The position numbers and the translations under genes are program-made. The notes beneath the pieces were generated by a model. That model did no database searches and was not told where the DNA came from. It saw only the letters and a list, made by a program, of their open reading frames with translations. From positions 1 to 35,337 of the forward strand of contig JAZRFV010000002.1 of the NCBI GenBank assembly GCA_045643825.1: a DNA stretch of 35,337 bases. Reading direction: 5' to 3'. Source of the stretch: Scatosoma sp045643825. Lineage in GTDB: Bacteria; Bacillota; Clostridia; Christensenellales; Borkfalkiaceae. Below, piece by piece: positions 31,659 to 35,337 of this stretch; within the stretch, counting starts at the first letter, position 1, and every line of letters begins with the position of its first letter.

Positions 31659-31818
31659 GTGAAGTTTTGCTAATACAAAGTGAAGTTTGCCTGACGGCAA
31701 GTTGTGGCTGTTATTAAACATAGCAATAACTTTTTGCGGAATGCAAAAAACTTCACTACGCCACAGGCGTAACTTCACTGACGAAGTCAACTTCACTGTG
31801 GTTATGCCACAACTTCAC
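31659..31818. repeat. Palindromic GTGAAGTT element, copy C (inverted relative to B)
   Basis: It has the same parts as copy B read on the other strand: TTGCCTGACGGCAA, the ATAGCAATAACTT centre, TTTTTGCGGAATGCAAAAA, ACGCCACAGGCGT, GACGAAGTC, all joined by GTGAAGTT or AACTTCAC. It lies just after the Mrr-like gene. Confidence 0.88.
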
Positions 31819-31826
31819 CATTCGTA

Positions 31827-31870
31827 AAACACGGACGAAAAGACACTATATTAGCTCCAAGATCATCTTG
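31827..31870 (+). repeat. 44-nt direct repeat, copy 1
   Basis: It starts AAACACGGACG and ends in the palindrome CAAGATCATCTTG. It is 43/44 identical to 31964-32007. A CAAGCG/CGCTTG hairpin follows directly. Confidence 0.92.
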
Positions 31871-31963
31871 CAAGCGTTCCGCTTGACCTTGTAAAGAGTG
31901 TTATTTCTCGTTTATATAACTTACTGCGCATATCACGGTGGGGGTATGCGCGAGACGAACTAT

Positions 31964-32007
31964 AAACACGGACGAAAAGACACTATATTAGCTCCAAGAT
32001 TATCTTG
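31964..32007 (+). repeat. 44-nt direct repeat, copy 2
   Basis: The second copy begins 137 nt after the first; here the palindrome is extended to TCCAAGATTATCTTGGA. Between the two copies lies GCGCATA/TATGCGC, another hairpin. The 3' copy ends about 50 nt before the rpmG promoter. Confidence 0.92.
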
Positions 32008-32058
32008 GAAAAATATTTGGAAAAATTAAAAAAGTTTCCAAAATGCTTTCAAAAAAGA

Positions 32059-32087
32059 TTGACAACGCCTCAAAAGTGTGTTAAACT
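32059..32087 (+). promoter_or_regulatory. Promoter of the rpmG-secE-nusG block
   Basis: A perfect TTGACA (32059-32064) is 17 nt from TAAACT (32082-32087). It lies about 50 nt before the rpmG start. Confidence 0.85.
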
Positions 32088-32137
32088 ATTTTCACGCACC
32101 CGAAGAGGGGTGTAATTTTTTGTATGGAGTTTTTATT

Positions 32138-32302
32138 ATGGCAGTTAAAACCGCTAGAGCGAAAATCACGTTTGAGTGCACGGAATGCAAGCATAGAAAC
32201 TACGACAGTATTAAGAACAAAAAGAACGATCCTGATAGATTGGTTCTTTCCAAGTACTGCCCTTTCTGCAAGAAGCACACCGAACACAAAGAAGCTAAAT
32301 AA
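32138..32302 (+). CDS. rpmG: 50S ribosomal protein L33, zinc-binding form
   Basis: A 54-residue protein with two CxxC pairs (CTECKHRNY and YCPFCKK), the zinc-binding (C+) version of L33. It starts at ATG 32138 with GGAG upstream; the longer open frame from 32078 would begin inside the promoter. The order rpmG-secE-nusG-rplK is conserved in Bacillota. Confidence 0.96.
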   Translation: MAVKTARAKITFECTECKHRNYDSIKNKKNDPDRLVLSKYCPFCKKHTEHKEAK

Positions 32303-32372
32303 TAGCTAAATAATTCTGTTAAAGCGCCCCGAAAGGTCGAGCCTTTTGCGTAGGGCGTAATTGAGGTAAAAA

Positions 32373-32594
32373 ATGGCAAACGCTACAAAGACAAAGAACA
32401 AGAAACCCAGCTGGTTCCGTCGCGTAGGCGCGAAGTTCAAGGAAACGTTCTCCGAACTCAAGAGAGTAACGTGGCCTAAACTCCCCACCGTATTCAAGAC
32501 GACCGGTGTCGTTCTCGTTGTCGTTTCCGCTTTCTTGGCGGTTATAACGGGCGTAGACGCATTGTTGGGTTGGCTGTTGGGCCTTATCTCGTAA
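32373..32594 (+). CDS. secE: Preprotein translocase subunit SecE
   Basis: A 73-residue protein with a charged N-terminus, the conserved amphipathic segment FSELKRVTWPKLPTV, and one membrane helix (about residues 45-66). It clamps SecY in the general secretion channel. GAGG lies upstream of the ATG, and nusG follows 16 nt later. Confidence 0.96.
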   Translation: MANATKTKNKKPSWFRRVGAKFKETFSELKRVTWPKLPTVFKTTGVVLVVVSAFLAVITGVDALLGWLLGLIS

Positions 32595-32610
32595 ATCGGA
32601 GGGTAATGAT

Positions 32611-33168
32611 ATGCCGATGAACGAAGAACCTAAATGGTATATCCTTCATACCTATTCTGGGTATGAGGCGATGGTAAAAGACAGCCTTGAAAAGTTGATT
32701 GAAAACAACAACCTTGGCGATTACATTGTGGATTTGAAGATCCCTATGGAACAGGTCGTTGAAGAAAAGAACGGTAAGCTTAAGGTAGTGGAAAGAAAGC
32801 TTCTTCCTTGCTACGTGTTCATCAAGATGATCTACACCAACCAAATTTGGTACTACGTTACCAGCACGCGTGGTGTTACGGGCTTCTGCGGTCCTCAAGG
32901 TAGACCGAAGCCTATGAGCCAGGACGAAATCCGCAAAATGCGTTTGGAAGAATACACGACGGACGAAATTTTTGCAATCGGTGACACCGTATCCATCGAA
33001 GACGGTCCTTTGAAGGGCTTCTTCGGTACCGTTAAGGAATTGAATGCGGCGGCACAAAAGGCGAAGATTTCCACGACGATGTTCGGAAGAACGACGGACG
33101 TAGAGGTTGAGTTTATTCAAATCAAGAAGGTAGAGGGCGAAATCCCTGCTACCACCAGCGAGGAGTAA
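32611..33168 (+). CDS. nusG: Transcription termination/antitermination factor NusG
   Basis: A 185-residue protein with the NGN domain (WYILHTYSGYE, then LLPCYVFIKM) and a C-terminal KOW motif (VSIEDGPLKGFFGTVKEL). NusG binds RNA polymerase and links it to Rho, or to ribosomal protein S10. CGGAGGG lies 7 nt before the ATG. It is followed by the rplK leader. Confidence 0.97.
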   Translation: MPMNEEPKWYILHTYSGYEAMVKDSLEKLIENNNLGDYIVDLKIPMEQVVEEKNGKLKVVERKLLPCYVFIKMIYTNQIWYYVTSTRGVTGFCGPQGRPKPMSQDEIRKMRLEEYTTDEIFAIGDTVSIEDGPLKGFFGTVKELNAAAQKAKISTTMFGRTTDVEVEFIQIKKVEGEIPATTSEE

Positions 33169-33211
33169 TTCCTCACCCCCCGCGCGGAGACGCGCGTTCC
33201 ATTTGTAAAAA

Positions 33212-33259
33212 TGTGGGAGAGACGTCAAATTTTTTCGAGGGCGTCTTGTAATAACCACA
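33212..33259 (+). promoter_or_regulatory. rplK leader imitating the 23S rRNA L1-binding site
   Basis: An outer stem TGTGG (33212-33216) with CCACA (33255-33259) encloses an inner stem AGACGTC (33220-33226) with GGCGTCT (33240-33246). The unpaired GGGAG on one side and GTAATAA on the other resemble the 23S L1-stalk pattern GUGGGAG...GUGAAAUACCAC. L1 is known to bind such mRNA mimics and repress the L11-L1 operon. A GC hairpin (33181-33196) lies upstream. Confidence 0.78.
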
Positions 33260-33275
33260 AAGGAGAAATATATTT

Positions 33276-33701
33276 ATGGCTAAGAAAATCACAGCAGTCG
33301 TAAAATTGCAGCTTCCTGCAGGTAAAGCAACTCCGGCTCCTCCCGTAGGTTCCACCCTTGGTCCCTTCGGTATCAACTTGCCCGGCTTTACGAAGGAATT
33401 CAACGCAAAAACGGCAGACAAACCCGGTCTCATCATCCCCGTTGTTGTAACGATTTACCAAGATCGTTCCTTCACGTTCATTTTGAAGACTCCCCCCGCA
33501 CCCGTACTTATCAAGAAAGCTCTTGGTATTGAAACGGCAAGCGCAAAACCCAACTCGGTTAAGGTTGGTAAGTTGACGAAAGCACAGGTAGAAGAAATCG
33601 CTAAGACGAAGATGCCTGACTTGAACTGCACGTCGCTTGAAAGCGCTATGAGCATGGTCGCTGGTACTGCACGCAGTATGGGCGTAACCGTCGAAGAATA
33701 A
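33276..33701 (+). CDS. rplK: 50S ribosomal protein L11
   Basis: A 141-residue protein of the GTPase-associated centre: N-terminal domain (1-70) and C-terminal rRNA-binding domain (VKVGKLTKAQVEEIAKTK in two parts, then MGVTVEE). Pro22 is kept, but position 26, usually Pro (PPVGPALGQ in E. coli), is Ser here, and position 30 is Pro instead of Gln (PPVGSTLGPFGINL). AAAGGAG lies upstream of the ATG. It shares a transcript with rplA. Confidence 0.97.
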   Translation: MAKKITAVVKLQLPAGKATPAPPVGSTLGPFGINLPGFTKEFNAKTADKPGLIIPVVVTIYQDRSFTFILKTPPAPVLIKKALGIETASAKPNSVKVGKLTKAQVEEIAKTKMPDLNCTSLESAMSMVAGTARSMGVTVEE

Positions 33702-33716
33702 TAGGAGGCGGTAAAG

Positions 33717-34403
33717 ATGAAACACGGCAAGAAATATCAAGACAGCGTAAAAGCATTTGATTTGGCAAAACAATATGAAGCAAACGAAGCAATCTCCGTA
33801 TTGCTTGAAACTGCTAAAGCTAAATTCGACGAAACGATCGAATTGCACGTTCGTTTGGGTGTAGACCCTCGTCAAGCTGACCAACAAGTACGTGGCGTAC
33901 TCGTACTTCCCCACGGTACCGGTAAAACCAAGAGAGTTTTGGTTATCGCAAAGGGTGCAAAGGCTGACGCAGCTGTTGCAGCTGGTGCAGAATACGTAGG
34001 TGCAGAAGAATTGATCGCAAAGATCCAAAACGAAAACTGGTTCGATTTCGACGTTATGATCACGACGCCCGACATGATGGGTATGGTAGGTCGTATCGGT
34101 CGTATCCTCGGTCCCAAAGGCTTGATGCCTAACCCTAAATCGGGTACCGTAACCATGGACGTTGAAAAGGCTATCGCAGAAGTTAAGGCTGGTAAAGTTG
34201 AATACAGACTTGACAAGACGGCTATCATTCACTGCCCCATCGGTAAGAAGAGCTTCGGCGCTGAAAAATTGCAGGAAAACTACACCGCACTCATGGATGC
34301 TATCGTTAAAGCAAAACCCGCTGCTGCAAAAGGTACCTACCTTAAGAGCGTAACCCTTGCTTCCACGATGGGCCCTGGCGTAAAAGTTGTTCCCAAAATC
34401 TAA
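33717..34403 (+). CDS. rplA: 50S ribosomal protein L1
   Basis: A 228-residue protein of the L1 stalk with the signature TPDMMGMVGRIGRILGPKG and LMPNPKSGTV. It binds 23S rRNA and, in most bacteria, represses its own operon through the mRNA leader; a matching leader is present before rplK. The start is 15 nt after the rplK stop, with AGGAGG upstream. Confidence 0.97.
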   Translation: MKHGKKYQDSVKAFDLAKQYEANEAISVLLETAKAKFDETIELHVRLGVDPRQADQQVRGVLVLPHGTGKTKRVLVIAKGAKADAAVAAGAEYVGAEELIAKIQNENWFDFDVMITTPDMMGMVGRIGRILGPKGLMPNPKSGTVTMDVEKAIAEVKAGKVEYRLDKTAIIHCPIGKKSFGAEKLQENYTALMDAIVKAKPAAAKGTYLKSVTLASTMGPGVKVVPKI

Positions 34404-34498
34404 ACTGTAAAGGTGAAAATAGGGCGGTTTACCGCTTAAAAGTAGCCATTTTACAGCATTTGGCGTAAAAAATACGCCACAATATCAAAAAAATTCGT

Positions 34499-34529
34499 CA
34501 AAGGCAGCAAAAATGATTGACTGCCTTTG
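34499..34529 (+). promoter_or_regulatory. 9-bp inverted repeat overlapping the rplJ promoter
   Basis: CAAAGGCAG (34499-34507) and CTGCCTTTG (34521-34529) are perfectly complementary across 13 nt. The right half begins within the -35 box. It could be an operator, or a terminator-like remnant of rplA. Confidence 0.4.
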
Positions 34530-34545
34530 GCGGAAATGATATAAT
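34517..34545 (+). promoter_or_regulatory. Promoter of the rplJ-rplL unit
   Basis: TTGACT (34517-34522) and a perfect TATAAT (34540-34545) are 17 nt apart. The expected start near 34552 is just before the L10 leader. Confidence 0.88.
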
Positions 34546-34551
34546 AACATA

Positions 34552-34700
34552 GTAAAAATAAGTAGCCGCAGAAAGTGAGCACCGAAAGGTTTGATGGTTT
34601 CCACTCACCGAGGTTAAGGAATATAGCATTTTGTTATTGGGTCCTTATGCCGTGCGGCGTAAGGTATTTTTTTATGTCAGGCGGTTTGACATCCGCTTAA
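34552..34700 (+). ncRNA. L10 leader RNA (rplJ attenuator)
   Basis: The segment from about 34558 to 34620 has the kink-turn-type pattern of L10 leaders, with GCAGAAAGTGAGCACCG and later CACTCACCGAGGTTAAGG. It should bind the L10-L12 complex and lower expression when this is in excess. A strong hairpin at 34643-34664 followed by T residues is the presumed attenuator. Boundaries are approximate. Confidence 0.78.
34643..34673 (+). terminator. Attenuator hairpin in the L10 leader
   Basis: CCTTATGCCG (34643-34652) pairs perfectly with CGGCGTAAGG (34655-34664), followed by TATTTTTTT. It lies 40 nt before the rplJ ribosome binding site. Confidence 0.85.
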
Positions 34701-34713
34701 AGGAGGTAAAATT

Positions 34714-35217
34714 ATGTCGGCACATGTAGAAGCAAAGAAACAAATCGTAGAAGAAATCAAAGCGAAAATCCAAGCTAGCAAATCCATCGTACTTGCTGAT
34801 TACAATAAATTGACGGTTTTGGAAGTAACGGCTCTTCGTAACAAGTTCAAAGAAGCTAACTGCGAATACAAGGTATACAAAAACACCTTGGTAAGAAAGG
34901 CTTTCAACGATCTTGGTATCACCGATTTCGACAACGATCTCAACGGTACGACTGCAACGGTATTCTGCGCAGATGAAACCAGCGGCGCTGCGGTTTTCGC
35001 AAGAGAAACGAAGGCAAACCCCGCATTGGTTGAAAAGGTAGTTCCCAAGTGTGCGTACGTTGAAAACAAATATCTTGACAAGGCTGGTGTTAAAGCACTC
35101 TCCGCAATTCCTTCCAAGGAAGTTCTTATCGCGAAGATGCTCGGTTGCTTCCAGTCCCCTCTGTCCAAATTCGTTGGTGTTTTGGATCAGATTGCAAAAG
35201 CAAAAGAAAGCAACTAA
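34714..35217 (+). CDS. rplJ: 50S ribosomal protein L10
   Basis: A 167-residue protein that anchors the L7/L12 stalk. The N-terminal pattern SKSIVLADYNKLTVLEVTALR and the VYKNTLVRKA segment are typical, and the C-terminal helix (about 145-165) is the L12 docking site. AAAGGAGGT (34699-34707) lies 6 nt before the ATG. Its leader is of the L10 type, so autoregulation is likely. Confidence 0.97.
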   Translation: MSAHVEAKKQIVEEIKAKIQASKSIVLADYNKLTVLEVTALRNKFKEANCEYKVYKNTLVRKAFNDLGITDFDNDLNGTTATVFCADETSGAAVFARETKANPALVEKVVPKCAYVENKYLDKAGVKALSAIPSKEVLIAKMLGCFQSPLSKFVGVLDQIAKAKESN

Positions 35218-35268
35218 TTTCTATTAAATTAAAAAAATCATTAAAAAATTTCGGAGGATTTAAAAATC

Positions 35269-35337
35269 ATGGATGTACAGAAACTCATTGAAGAAGTAAA
35301 AGCTATGACCGTTCTTGAATTGAACGACCTTGTTAAA
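35269..35337 (+). CDS. rplL: 50S ribosomal protein L7/L12, N-terminal fragment (cut by the window)
   Basis: The first 23 codons are seen. VQKLIEEVKAMTVLELNDLVK is the typical dimerising N-terminal helix of L7/L12. CGGAGGA lies 11 nt upstream, and the position after rplJ is as expected. The rest of the gene lies beyond the window. Confidence 0.93.
   Translation, partial: MDVQKLIEEVKAMTVLELNDLVK

Overview
The window is chromosomal DNA from an endospore-forming member of the Clostridia (Bacillota). The evidence is a set of sporulation genes (a SpoVB/YabM-like flippase, spoVT, a SipL-type DUF3794/LysM protein, yqfC, yqfD) together with veg, yabN and the order yqfC-yqfD-phoH-pgpH-ybeY-era-yqzL-recO, which is a Bacillota gene order. 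I cannot name the genus; an uncultured gut-type lineage is a guess. I saw no insertion sequence, prophage, integrase or CRISPR array.

Layout. The window opens with the end of an rRNA operon (5S rRNA and its terminator). A minus-strand pair follows (fucU and a small lipoprotein), then plus-strand spoVB/yabM-yabN(mazG)-dus. From about 5.2 to 13.6 kb the genes are on the minus strand: purC, a large lipoprotein of unknown function, spoVT, a collagen-like/leucine-rich-repeat lipoprotein, an SDR-MFS pair and mnmA. A tRNA-Arg(CCG) and a strongly structured non-coding stretch come next. Veg (minus) and sipL (plus) are divergent, followed by ispE, a two-TM TPR-like protein, a heterodimeric ABC exporter and a ClC channel/transporter. 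The long yqfC-to-recO block is followed by an unusual Mrr-type nuclease. The window ends in the ribosomal block rpmG-secE-nusG-rplK-rplA-rplJ-rplL, cut by the window edge.

Regulation visible in the sequence. Several promoters with a TTGACA/TATAAT-like pattern and 17-nt spacing are clear. Two candidate sporulation-sigma promoters precede spoVT (SigF/G-like) and yqfC (SigE-like). The ABC exporter looks leaderless. rplK has a leader that imitates the 23S rRNA L1-binding site, and rplJ has an L10-type leader ending in an attenuator hairpin.

The most unusual content is repetitive and non-coding: (1) a 16-nt word, GGGGCAGGTATGCGTT, found about ten times, inside genes in all three reading frames, at start codons, and once as a back-to-back inverted pair forming a hairpin; (2) three 160-185 nt palindromic elements built from GTGAAGTT words alternating with small hairpins of changing sequence; (3) two copies of a roughly 90-nt repeat; (4) a 44-nt direct duplication upstream of rpmG; (5) a hairpin-dense stretch after the tRNA gene. 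Among proteins, the Mrr-like nuclease with a very long Lys/Glu/Pro linker and the collagen-like lipoprotein stand out.
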